From: Viridibacillus arvi | GTDB lineage: Bacteria > Bacillota > Bacilli > Bacillales_A > Planococcaceae | Direction: 5' to 3' | NCBI RefSeq assembly: GCF_001274945.1 | Contig: NZ_LILB01000001.1 | Location: 1,799,111 to 1,863,110 of the forward strand | DNA length: 64,000 nt | Part shown: positions 7,640 to 16,395 of the stretch, piece after piece | Numbering within the stretch: position 1 is the first letter of the stretch | How the letters are laid out: every line of letters starts with the position of its first letter | The notes under the pieces: generated by a model | What the model was told of the DNA's origin: nothing | Database searches by the model: none | The model's input: the letters and a program-made list of their open reading frames with translations, nothing else | Program-made: the position numbers and the translations under genes

Positions 7640-7668
7640 AGTATACGCTCGATTAAGTTTAAAATCAA
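7640..7668 (-). promoter_or_regulatory. thrS promoter
   Basis: Minus strand TTGATT (7668-7663), 17-nt spacer, TATACT (7645-7640). RNA start is predicted near 7632, at the 5' end of the T-box. Confidence 0.7.
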
Positions 7669-7699
7669 GTAGGAAAAAAAGTCCTTCAAAAAGATGTAA

Positions 7700-8644
7700 C
7701 TATTTCTGATCTCTTCGGTTTTGCCCACTCATACGAATTGGCGTCGTCACAGCTTTAATGCGCTCCATAATTCGTGAAGCTTTTAACATATCACGATCAC
7801 CTTTTTGGTTATAGGCTAAATGATCTTCTAATTCATCATAACCAAGATTCGATGTGATAAATGTCGGCAATTGCTCCGCCATTCGATAATGAAAGATCGT
7901 TCCTAAAATTTCGTCACGTGTCCAACTCGACAACGTTTCTGCTCCTAAATCATCTAGCATTAACACAGGTGCCTTTTTCACAAAATCGATTTTCTCTTGT
8001 AATGATTGATCTTGGATTGAACCTTTCATTTCACGTAAAAATTCAGGAACAAATACTACAACCGATTTGATTTGTAAAGTCGCCAATTCATTGGCAATAG
8101 CCCCTAATACAAAAGATTTACCGACACCAAATTCACCGTATAAATAAAAGCCTTTTTGAGGAAGTTCACCCGTTTCTTTAAATTCACGAACGAAATCTGC
8201 TGCTCTATTGGCGATATTTACACGTGAATGGTCATCAATCATTAAATCTTTGATAGTTGCTCTTAACACGTCTTTTGGCATATGCATACTCGAAATCATA
8301 GAGGCCGCTTTACGACGCTCATCATCCATGCGTTTTTGTTGGCACGGTGTATACTCGACTTCTATTGATTCGCGGATAATAGACAATTTTGGGATAAATC
8401 CCTTTAATGCATTTTGACATTTCACAACGGATGGGCATGCATCACAATCATGTTGTTGACCTGTATATTCATATAGTTTAACGAGACCACGGTCTACCAT
8501 ATCTTTATTTACTTCTTGATCATTGTCAGCTAGAAATTGCTGGACACCTTTATTTTCAAGAATTTCTCGCTTCATTTGCTCGTATCGTTCTTGAAAAGTT
8601 TGTGAATCCATCACTTTTCTAAGTTGATTATTAATCGGTTCCAT
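7700..8644 (-). CDS. dnaI: Primosomal protein DnaI (helicase loader)
   Basis: AAA+ ATPase of 314 residues that loads the DnaC helicase during chromosome replication with DnaB and DnaD. The N-terminal domain has candidate zinc ligands Cys67, Cys70, Cys76 and Cys101 (CDAC, KC, PC). The AAA+ domain has Walker A GEFGVGKS and Walker B VLMLDDLG. The start codon lies inside the last codons of dnaB (14-bp overlap) with AGGTGGATT upstream, so translation is probably coupled. Operon nrdR-dnaB-dnaI. Confidence 0.95.
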   Translation of the reverse strand: MEPINNQLRKVMDSQTFQERYEQMKREILENKGVQQFLADNDQEVNKDMVDRGLVKLYEYTGQQHDCDACPSVVKCQNALKGFIPKLSIIRESIEVEYTPCQQKRMDDERRKAASMISSMHMPKDVLRATIKDLMIDDHSRVNIANRAADFVREFKETGELPQKGFYLYGEFGVGKSFVLGAIANELATLQIKSVVVFVPEFLREMKGSIQDQSLQEKIDFVKKAPVLMLDDLGAETLSSWTRDEILGTIFHYRMAEQLPTFITSNLGYDELEDHLAYNQKGDRDMLKASRIMERIKAVTTPIRMSGQNRRDQK

Positions 8645-10058
8645 GTGAATCCACCTGCCCTTCTTCTATTCCTAGTTTTTCTAGAATTTTACGTCTTTCT
8701 TCTTCAAAATCAGTCTCACTCTTAACTACTTCTTTTGAAGTTTCTGTTACAGTATCTTCATTCTGAGGTTTCTTTTCTTTATTTTTCTTAAACCAGTCAG
8801 GTACTTTTTCTTCTCGCCCACCGCTGTAGCGTTTTTTCGTTGCAGGTTTTTGCTCAGCCGTTTTCCATTCCATATACTGCTTATGCTCTTTACGCGCTAA
8901 GTCCATTGCTTCTTTCGTCGTTTTCACACCTTTTCGAATCCAATGTGAGGCAATCTTTTCGACATAGTTTTTAGTTAGCTTCATGTCTGTACGTAAAAGA
9001 ACATACTGAAGTAAGGCATTTACAACACCAATTGGCATTTGATATTGCAGGACAAGATTTTGAGCAAGCTGAATGTCAGCAGGAATTGGTTCTTTCCCAT
9101 CTGCAATATCACGCAAGACATCAATTGGAGCAGTTGTTTCTAGGTAATGAATCAATAACTCTTCCTTCGTCTGCAAAGCTTGTTCTTTTGTATTCTTTTT
9201 CTCTGCTTCATTAACTGCTGATTGGAACGCTTGTTGCATTGCAGGTGGTTCTGTTGAAACAGTCAATTTGTAATAATCAGCTGCCGATTTCTTTAATCTT
9301 GACTCCGTTAAAGTCATATGATCATCTAGAGCAAGCATAACAACTTTTTGCATATCTAACGGTGTTAAATGATATAAAAAAGCTAACTTTGCAATTGTTG
9401 CATTCGCTTCAGCAGTAAGAGCTGAAGATGGTACAAGTTGTTCTGACAATCCAGCTCTAAGTAAAGAAAAATCGAAATCCTCGTAGTTAAATGGTAGTTC
9501 TTTAGGTTTCTCTTTTTCCTTTACTGTCTGCTCATTCTCAAAGGATGGTAAATGATGCTGCACAGGACGATAAACATCTGTAAATGTTCTTGACACTTCC
9601 TGATAGCCATCATTTGATGGACCTTTCTGAACGAATCGTTGGCGCAATTGTCTATAGGCTTGTTCACCAATTTTGCTAAATAAAAACATGGATAATAAGG
9701 GATCATTAAAAAAAGCTGATGCTTCTAAAGGAGGCATCACGTCATACATAAATGAGCGTACATCCTCAGAATCTTTACGCCAAGTACGCATTAAACCAAT
9801 GGCTTCTAATGCGATGCGCGACTCGAAAATCTTTGCGATCGGCATATCAAGTGAGTTCATCAAATGGTAATGTGATAATTCAGCTTCAGTCGTACTTTCC
9901 CCTTCAGCCCAAAGCATAAAGTACAAGCTAATGGGTTCAGCACCTATTAACGGCTGGTATAGCAACGTAATAAGCTGGCGATCGTAACTAGATACGGGAA
10001 ATAGCATTCGAATGGACAATCGATCAACGGGCTGTAGTTCTTTATATAAATGCACCAC
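8631..10058 (-). CDS. dnaB: Replication initiation / membrane attachment protein DnaB
   Basis: A 475-residue Firmicutes DnaB, not the helicase. It acts with DnaD and DnaI in primosome assembly at oriC and stalled forks, at the membrane. It carries DnaD/DnaB-type helical domains and a C-terminal basic region (EWKTAEQKPATKKRYSGGRE) with an acidic tail. GTG codons at 10064, 10058 and 10055 are possible starts. GGAGG is only 3 nt from the first and 9 nt from the second, so 10058 is preferred. The 3' end overlaps dnaI. Confidence 0.9.
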   Translation of the reverse strand: MVHLYKELQPVDRLSIRMLFPVSSYDRQLITLLYQPLIGAEPISLYFMLWAEGESTTEAELSHYHLMNSLDMPIAKIFESRIALEAIGLMRTWRKDSEDVRSFMYDVMPPLEASAFFNDPLLSMFLFSKIGEQAYRQLRQRFVQKGPSNDGYQEVSRTFTDVYRPVQHHLPSFENEQTVKEKEKPKELPFNYEDFDFSLLRAGLSEQLVPSSALTAEANATIAKLAFLYHLTPLDMQKVVMLALDDHMTLTESRLKKSAADYYKLTVSTEPPAMQQAFQSAVNEAEKKNTKEQALQTKEELLIHYLETTAPIDVLRDIADGKEPIPADIQLAQNLVLQYQMPIGVVNALLQYVLLRTDMKLTKNYVEKIASHWIRKGVKTTKEAMDLARKEHKQYMEWKTAEQKPATKKRYSGGREEKVPDWFKKNKEKKPQNEDTVTETSKEVVKSETDFEEERRKILEKLGIEEGQVDSHGTD

Positions 10059-10081
10059 GATCACCGTCCTCCATATCGCAT

Positions 10082-10549
10082 TTATTTGTCATCGGATTGT
10101 CTTTCTATTAATTCTTTTAATTCATCAATAAAGACATTGATATCTTTAAATTGACGATATACAGAAGCAAACCTTACATAAGATACTTCGTCAATTTTCG
10201 CAAGTCGATCCATAATCATTTCCCCGACATCTTCTGTTTTCACTTCTGAGTTACCGATTCTACGTAGATCTTGTTCTATAGCAAATACTAATTCCTCTAA
10301 TTGATTAAGGGCTACTGGACGCTTTTCACACGCTCGGATAAGACCTCGCAAAACTTTTTCACGGCTAAATTCCTCACGTGAGCCGTCTTTTTTCACGACG
10401 ATCAACGGCATTTCTTCTACTTTTTCAAACGTAGTAAAACGATATGCACACGATTCACATTCTCGGCGTCTACGGATTGCTTTATTGTCATCTACTGGTC
10501 TTGAATCAATTACCTTTGTTCCATTAAACTGACATGCTGGACATTTCAT
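10082..10549 (-). CDS. nrdR: Transcriptional repressor NrdR
   Basis: A 155-residue repressor of ribonucleotide reductase genes, responding to (d)ATP. An N-terminal zinc ribbon has Cys3, Cys6, Cys31 and Cys34 (CPAC and CESC) and an arginine-rich loop. An ATP-cone domain follows (about 49-139). An upstream ATG adds nine residues, but AGGAGAG lies 8 nt before ATG 10549 and MKCPxC is the family start. First gene of nrdR-dnaB-dnaI. In B. subtilis speD lies between gapB and this gene. Here it is absent. Confidence 0.95.
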   Translation of the reverse strand: MKCPACQFNGTKVIDSRPVDDNKAIRRRRECESCAYRFTTFEKVEEMPLIVVKKDGSREEFSREKVLRGLIRACEKRPVALNQLEELVFAIEQDLRRIGNSEVKTEDVGEMIMDRLAKIDEVSYVRFASVYRQFKDINVFIDELKELIERQSDDK

Positions 10550-10588
10550 ATTTTTTCTCTCCTGATTGCAAAACATTTTAGTTTATCT

Positions 10589-10594
10589 ATTATA
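10589..10594 (-). promoter_or_regulatory. -10 element of a likely nrdR promoter
   Basis: A consensus TATAAT on the minus strand, 40 nt upstream of the nrdR start, in an AT-rich gap. The -35 is poor (no clear TTGACA at 16-18 nt), so this is a weak call. Confidence 0.4.
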
Positions 10595-10743
10595 TCAAAT
10601 AATGCTTTAAAAAATCGAAAAAATGCAGTGGAAATTCTCAGATGTATGATAAAAATACTGTTTTCATCCAATATAAGGTCGATACTAACAGAAAAAACAG
10701 ACATATGTTCACAGTTACTTGATGTTTTTTCTCTTCTTAAACT

Positions 10744-10776
10744 AAAAAACCCTTTCTAGTACACTACTAGAAAGGG
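10744..10776 (-). terminator. gapB terminator
   Basis: Stem CCCTTTCTAGT / ACTAGAAAGGG (10750-10760 and 10766-10776) followed on the minus strand by six T, 17 nt after the gapB stop. Confidence 0.85.
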
Positions 10777-10792
10777 CCATATTATATTAAAA

Positions 10793-11815
10793 TTAAGCGT
10801 TTACAGAAGCCATAAGAGCAGCTGCAACTTTTTTCGTTAAATCTACAACGCGTGTTGAATAACCCCACTCGTTATCGTACCAAGCAAGCACCTTCACTTT
10901 ACGACTACCGATTACCATTGTAGTTAGGCCATCGATTGTAGCTGATGCTGGGTTCGTATTAAAATCTACTGATACCAATGGTTCCATTGTAAAGTCTAAG
11001 ATTCCTTTTAGTGAACCAACTGATGCAGCTTTGAACGCTTCATTCACTTCTTCAACCGTAACATCTTTGTTTAAATCTACCACTAAATCTACTAATGAAA
11101 CATTTGGTGTTGGAACACGAAGAGCCATACCATGTAACTTGCCTTCTAGTTCTGGTAATACTAGAGTTAGAGCTTTGGCAGCTCCTGTAGAAGTAGGGAT
11201 AATTGAAGCCGCACAAGCACGAGCACGACGTAAGTCTTTATGTGGGTTATCAATATTTTTTTGATCATTTGTATATGAATGCACAGTTGTCATTAAACCG
11301 TTGTCGATGCCAAAAGTATCATTTAATACTTTTGCAACTGGCGCAAGACAGTTTGTAGTACAACTTGCGTTTGATATTACATCATGTTTTGTAAGGTCTA
11401 ATTTTTCGTCATTAACACCCATTACAATTGTTACATCTTCATTTTTCCCAGGTGCTGTTAAAATAACTTTTTTAGCTCCTGCTTCTAGATGCAATGCTGC
11501 TTTTTCACGAGCATTGAATTTACCTGTTGCTTCGATAACGATATCAACATTCATTTCTTTCCAAGGTAAGTTCAAAGGATCACGTTCACTAATAAGTTCG
11601 ACACGTTTACCATTTATGATTAGGGCTTTTTCTTCAAATTGAACATCCCCATCAAATCTTCCGTGATTTGTGTCATACTTAATCAAATGTGCTAACGTTT
11701 CAGCCGGGTAACTAGCATTAATTGCAACAATATTTAAATCATCTTGAAGTATCGCTTGACGGAACACCATGCGGCCAATACGGCCAAATCCGTTAATAGC
11801 AATAGAAACTGTCAT
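10793..11815 (-). CDS. gapB: Glyceraldehyde-3-phosphate dehydrogenase, NADP-preferring GapB type
   Basis: A 340-residue GAPDH of the gluconeogenic GapB branch. The Rossmann motif is INGFGRIGR, the catalytic Cys lies in SNASCTTNC near residue 150, and the substrate His region is TVHSYTNDQ. The coenzyme loop reads INASYPAET, so the Asp of glycolytic GapA (INDL) is replaced by Ala. This fits NADP+ preference. It is monocistronic with its own terminator. Position between coaE and nrdR matches the Bacillus gapB locus. CcpN or carbon control could not be identified from sequence. Confidence 0.92.
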   Translation of the reverse strand: MTVSIAINGFGRIGRMVFRQAILQDDLNIVAINASYPAETLAHLIKYDTNHGRFDGDVQFEEKALIINGKRVELISERDPLNLPWKEMNVDIVIEATGKFNAREKAALHLEAGAKKVILTAPGKNEDVTIVMGVNDEKLDLTKHDVISNASCTTNCLAPVAKVLNDTFGIDNGLMTTVHSYTNDQKNIDNPHKDLRRARACAASIIPTSTGAAKALTLVLPELEGKLHGMALRVPTPNVSLVDLVVDLNKDVTVEEVNEAFKAASVGSLKGILDFTMEPLVSVDFNTNPASATIDGLTTMVIGSRKVKVLAWYDNEWGYSTRVVDLTKKVAAALMASVNA

Positions 11816-11948
11816 GAATAATATCCTCCTGTAATTGCGTTATACTTATTTTATTAATTCGAAAATTAGTATAACACATTTTAGAGAAAGTAAAACCTAT
11901 TATGATGAACATTTAAAAGTTAGTGAATTCTGATTTTTCTAAAATACA

Positions 11949-12545
11949 TTATTTAAGTACATTCCACTTAATTAATATTTTATGCAATTGCTCTCTCGTT
12001 GATTCGAGCGATTTATTATTATATATTACTGCATCAGCACCTTTTTCCTTTTCGGATAACGGAAGTTGAGAACTAATTCTGGCCTTAGCATCTTTTTCAG
12101 ATAAATTATTTCGTTCCATTAAACGCTTTAATTGTGTTTCTTCTGTGACAGATACAACTAAAATCTTCTCAACGAAATGTTGAAGGCGACTTTCAAATAA
12201 TAATGGGATATCCATTACAATATCTTTTGCACCATTTTCTAGTAACTCATCACGTTGACGAAGCATTTCTTGGCGAATAGCCGGATGAATAATATCATTT
12301 AACGTTTTACGTGCTGCAGGTTCATGGAAGATAATGTCCCCTAGTTTAGGACGATTAAGTGTACCCTCATCCAGCAGCACTTCTTCGCCAAATGCCTCCA
12401 CTATTTGTTTTAGCGTTTCTGTTCCAGGTTCAACTACAACACGCGCTACTAAATCAGCATCAATAATAGGTAAATTTAACTCTTTTAGCATTTCTGCTAC
12501 TGTACTTTTACCACTCGCAATACTTCCAGTTAATCCAATAATCAT
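11949..12545 (-). CDS. coaE: Dephospho-CoA kinase
   Basis: A 198-residue kinase that phosphorylates the 3'-hydroxyl of dephospho-CoA, the last step of CoA synthesis. The P-loop GLTGSIASGKST is at residues 4-15 and the lid and base-recognition regions follow. Starts ATG with AAAGGTGTGAT, 13 nt after mutM, in the co-oriented polA-mutM-coaE cluster. The ytaF gene found between mutM and coaE in B. subtilis is absent. Confidence 0.95.
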   Translation of the reverse strand: MIIGLTGSIASGKSTVAEMLKELNLPIIDADLVARVVVEPGTETLKQIVEAFGEEVLLDEGTLNRPKLGDIIFHEPAARKTLNDIIHPAIRQEMLRQRDELLENGAKDIVMDIPLLFESRLQHFVEKILVVSVTEETQLKRLMERNNLSEKDAKARISSQLPLSEKEKGADAVIYNNKSLESTREQLHKILIKWNVLK

Positions 12546-12558
12546 CTATATCACACCT

Positions 12559-13431
12559 TTAATGTTGGCAATTTGGGCAATAAACTGAGTTTCTGCCACC
12601 AATTATCTTTTGTTTAGTATCTCCATTACAAGACGGACAAGTCTTTTTCCCATACATTTTTAATCGATGTTGCATACTACCCGCTTCACCATTAATATTT
12701 CGGTAATCCGAAATGGTCGAACCACCAACATCAATACTTTCTTGCAAAATATGAACAATTGTCTCAAAAAGTTCAATTTTACGTTCCTTACTGATTCGTG
12801 ACAATTTACGTGCAGGATGAATATTCATTTTAAACAGCGCTTCTGTTGCATATATATTCCCGCAACCTGCAATCACATGTCCATCCATAATGACTTCTTT
12901 AACCGCCTTATTTGCATACTTCGTTAGATTTGCTTTATCAAGAAAATGAGATAGCGCTTCATCTGAAAAAGGTTCAGGAGCCATTTCAAGAAGTGGTGGA
13001 TGCTCTGCTAGCTCATGTAAAAAGCGCATTTCACCAAAACGACGAATATCCGAATAGACAAGCCAGTTGTCATCATCGAATTGGATTAATACATGCGCAT
13101 GCTTTAGAAATTTCTCTTCTGTAATATCACTAAGTTGCGATACATGGAACCATGCGCCCGTCATCCCTAAATGGTTGACGAGCAAATATGGGTTTCCTTC
13201 TTTCTCCAAGTGGAAAAAAATATATTTTGAGCGACGTTCAATACTTTTAATAGTCATTCCCTCAATCGCTTGTTGAAAAGAATCAGGATCAACTGCTTTT
13301 ATAATACATTCTTTACCTTGCTCTTTCGCTTGTTTAATAACCTCTGAAATCGTCACACGATGAATCGTTTTACCTGTAACGACCGGTTGTAATGAACGCA
13401 CCACACCTTCTACTTCTGGTAATTCCGGCAT
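12559..13431 (-). CDS. mutM: Formamidopyrimidine-DNA glycosylase (Fpg/MutM)
   Basis: A 290-residue bifunctional glycosylase/AP lyase that removes 8-oxoguanine. The catalytic N-terminus Pro2-Glu3 is present in MPELPEVE. A helix-two-turn-helix middle domain and a C-terminal four-Cys zinc finger (CPSC...CPNC) complete the enzyme. The start ATG has AAAGGAGTGAT overlapping the end of polA, 12 nt away, so the two are co-transcribed. Confidence 0.96.
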   Translation of the reverse strand: MPELPEVEGVVRSLQPVVTGKTIHRVTISEVIKQAKEQGKECIIKAVDPDSFQQAIEGMTIKSIERRSKYIFFHLEKEGNPYLLVNHLGMTGAWFHVSQLSDITEEKFLKHAHVLIQFDDDNWLVYSDIRRFGEMRFLHELAEHPPLLEMAPEPFSDEALSHFLDKANLTKYANKAVKEVIMDGHVIAGCGNIYATEALFKMNIHPARKLSRISKERKIELFETIVHILQESIDVGGSTISDYRNINGEAGSMQHRLKMYGKKTCPSCNGDTKQKIIGGRNSVYCPNCQH

Positions 13432-13443
13432 GCGATCACTCCT

Positions 13444-16071
13444 TTATTTTGTATCATACCAAGTTGGACCAAATGAAAAATCGGCTCTAAGTGGTACATT
13501 GAGTTCGAATGCTTTCCCCATTACTTCTGGAACTAATTTTTCAAGAATAGGAATTTCCTCTTTTGGTGCTTCAAAAATTAATTCATCGTGCACTTGGAGA
13601 AGCATTTTCGTTTGTAAGTTTTGTTCTTTTAATGCTGCGTCCATATCTATCATTGCTTTTTTTATAATATCTGCTGCACTACCTTGAATTGGCGTATTCA
13701 TAGCAGTACGCTCAGCAAAACTACGTAAATTGAAGTTTGAACTTTTCAGGTCTGGCAAATAGCGACGACGATTTAAAATAGTTGTCACATATCCTTTTTC
13801 CTTCGCTTCTTCCACGATATTTTTCATATAGTCTTGTACACCTGGGAAGCTAGCAAAATAACGTTCAATGAAATCGGCTGCTTCTTTACGTGTAATATCT
13901 AAGTTTTGAGATAGACCGTAATCACTAATTCCATATACGATACCAAAGTTAACTGCTTTTGCTGCTCGACGCATATCCGATGTTACTTCCTCTTCAGCTA
14001 CGTGGAATACATTCATCGCTGTATTTGTATGAATATCTGAACCATTTTGGAAAGCATTGATTAAGTTTTCATCACCACACATATGAGCTAATACACGTAA
14101 CTCAATTTGTGAATAATCGGCTGCGAAAAGAAGCCATTCTGGGTTTGAAGGAACAAATGCTTGGCGAATTTTACGGCCCTCTTCAAGTCTTACAGGAATG
14201 TTTTGCAAATTCGGATCTGTAGAACTTAAGCGCCCTGTTGATGTTAATGCTTGCTGGAATCTTGTATGAATTTTTTGATCTTCTTCGTGAATTTCTTTTA
14301 ATAATCCTTCTATATAGGTTGATTGCAACTTCCCAAGCTGACGGTACTGTAAAATATGACGAATAATTTCGTGTTCTGGCTCTAGTTTTTCTAATACATC
14401 CGCTGCTGTTGAATAACCTGTCTTTGTTTTCTTAATAACAGGTAAGCCCAATTTTTCGAACAGAATAACCCCTAGTTGTTTCGGTGAATTTATGTTGAAG
14501 GCTTGACCAGCAATCGAATAAATATCTTCTTCAATTGTTTTTAGTTTCGTTGTAAGATCGTGCCCCATTTCAATAAGTCTTTCACGATCAACTGTGATAC
14601 CTTCACTTTCCATTTCACCTAAAATTGCAGCAAGTGGTAACTCTAATTGCTTATACAGCTCAAATTGTTCGTTTTCTCGAAGAAGTTGTTCTAACTTTGG
14701 CTGTAAAATGAATACCGCATTGGCTTTACGACAAGCATGCTCTGCGACAACTTCTATTGCCGGAGTCGCTTTCTTTGCACCTTTTCCGTATACATTGTCA
14801 TTGGATAATACATCAGTATAACCAAATTCTCTTGAAATCGTCGCAACATCATCGGAAGGTATAGCGGGATTAACAATATATGCTGCTAAAAGCATATCGA
14901 ATTCCACTCCTGCTAATTTAATTCCATCACGTAATAATGCGGCTTGTGCTGCTTTTGAATCAACCATATACTTCTGCTTTGAAGCATCTTCTAACCATTC
15001 TTTTAAAGATTCTGAAGCCAATGCTTTGTCATAAGGAAGATAATAAGCTTGCAAGTCATTTACTAATGCAATACCAAATCGTTCACAAGTATGATAGTGC
15101 TCATCAGCAAGTTCAATATGTACAGCCATCACATCTTGTAACTGCTCTGCTGATACATCTTCTAATATAGAAAAAGTTAGTTCTTTTGTTGTTGTTGCTT
15201 CTGATTGAAACTCGCTTTTTTCGATTAATGATTTAAATGATAAATCTTGCCATAAAGAAAACAACTCATCTACATTTGGACCATCGTACACTAAGTCATC
15301 AAGTGCAATAGTAATAGGTGATTGACGATCAATCGTCGCTAACTGTTTGCTCATTTTTGCTTGCTCTTCATTAGTGGTAAGTTTTTCTTTTAACTTTGCA
15401 CCACTCACTTGCTCTACATTTTCATATAGTTCTTCGATTGTTGGATATTGTTTTAATAATTTGATGGCTGTTTTTTCACCGACACCAGGTACTCCAGGTA
15501 TATTATCTGATGCATCACCCATTAGACCTTTCATATCGATAATTTGCTCTGGCGTTAAGCCATATTTTTCTTGAATATGATCCGGTGTATATTTTTCAAT
15601 ATCCGTCATACCTTTACGCGTAATATAGACAGTTGTATTTTCTGATGCAAGCTGCGTTAAGTCTTTATCCCCGCTAACAATGATTACTTGTAGCTTTTGT
15701 TCTTCAGCTTTTCTACTTAAAGTACCGATAATATCATCTGCTTCGTACATTTCTAGTTCATATTGTTTAATACGATATGCATCTAATAATTTACGTAAAT
15801 ACGGGAATTGTTCTGATAATTCAGGTGGTGTTTTCTGACGCCCACCTTTATATTCTCCGTATGTAGAATGACGGAACGTCGTTTTACCAGCATCAAATGC
15901 AACAAGCATTTTCGTTGGTTTCTCCTCTTCTAATATTTTCTGTAACATCGTAGTAAAGCCATAAACGGCATTTGTGTGAATACCGCTATCATTTGTTAGT
16001 AATGGTAATGCAAAAAATGCTCGATACGCTAAGCTATTGCCATCTAAAAGTAGTAGCTTTTCCTTTGTCAT
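13444..16071 (-). CDS. polA: DNA polymerase I
   Basis: An 875-residue repair and Okazaki-fragment polymerase. The N-terminal 5'-3' exonuclease (about 1-290) has GDKDLTQL, MGDASDNIPG and the helix-hairpin-helix VGEKTA. The middle proofreading-like domain has lost the DxE metal site (HIELADE region), as in other Bacillus Pol I, so proofreading is not expected. The C-terminal polymerase has motif A DYSQIELR, motif B KAVNFGIVYG and motif C VHDE. Start ATG after GAGGAGAGTG. First gene of polA-mutM-coaE. Confidence 0.97.
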   Translation of the reverse strand: MTKEKLLLLDGNSLAYRAFFALPLLTNDSGIHTNAVYGFTTMLQKILEEEKPTKMLVAFDAGKTTFRHSTYGEYKGGRQKTPPELSEQFPYLRKLLDAYRIKQYELEMYEADDIIGTLSRKAEEQKLQVIIVSGDKDLTQLASENTTVYITRKGMTDIEKYTPDHIQEKYGLTPEQIIDMKGLMGDASDNIPGVPGVGEKTAIKLLKQYPTIEELYENVEQVSGAKLKEKLTTNEEQAKMSKQLATIDRQSPITIALDDLVYDGPNVDELFSLWQDLSFKSLIEKSEFQSEATTTKELTFSILEDVSAEQLQDVMAVHIELADEHYHTCERFGIALVNDLQAYYLPYDKALASESLKEWLEDASKQKYMVDSKAAQAALLRDGIKLAGVEFDMLLAAYIVNPAIPSDDVATISREFGYTDVLSNDNVYGKGAKKATPAIEVVAEHACRKANAVFILQPKLEQLLRENEQFELYKQLELPLAAILGEMESEGITVDRERLIEMGHDLTTKLKTIEEDIYSIAGQAFNINSPKQLGVILFEKLGLPVIKKTKTGYSTAADVLEKLEPEHEIIRHILQYRQLGKLQSTYIEGLLKEIHEEDQKIHTRFQQALTSTGRLSSTDPNLQNIPVRLEEGRKIRQAFVPSNPEWLLFAADYSQIELRVLAHMCGDENLINAFQNGSDIHTNTAMNVFHVAEEEVTSDMRRAAKAVNFGIVYGISDYGLSQNLDITRKEAADFIERYFASFPGVQDYMKNIVEEAKEKGYVTTILNRRRYLPDLKSSNFNLRSFAERTAMNTPIQGSAADIIKKAMIDMDAALKEQNLQTKMLLQVHDELIFEAPKEEIPILEKLVPEVMGKAFELNVPLRADFSFGPTWYDTK

Positions 16072-16395
16072 ATATACACTCTCCTCTTACATTTTCTCTA
16101 TTTTGAGCTGATTCTTTATATGTTATTATGCACGGAATTTCTTTTTTCCTAAACGTCAAAAAGCCGTCTCCTCCTTCTATCTTACCACGCGTGGAAGTAG
16201 AAAGGAAAATGACGACTGATGAAAATACGAAAAAATGTTCGTATTATATAATTACTGTATTCTGCTCTTTAAATACTAAAAAAGAATCTAGGATAACCTA
16301 GATTCTCACTTCCAAAAACACTGGTTGAAGGGGGCTTCGAATATTATATTAACAAAGGATTATGAAGAGTATATATATAAATTGTAAACATTGTG
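16072..16395. other. polA-phoR intergenic region
   Basis: Holds no credible ORF. It contains the phoPR terminator (16276-16306), a second inverted repeat AATACGAA/TTCGTATT (16224-16231 and 16238-16245), and upstream of polA a possible minus-strand promoter (TTTAGG, 17 nt, CATAAT). The promoter call is weak. Confidence 0.5.
16276..16306 (-). terminator. Terminator downstream of phoPR
   Basis: Perfect 10-bp stem AGAATCTAGG/CCTAGATTCT with a four-base loop, followed on the minus strand by TTTTTTAG. It is 90 nt past the phoR stop. Confidence 0.8.
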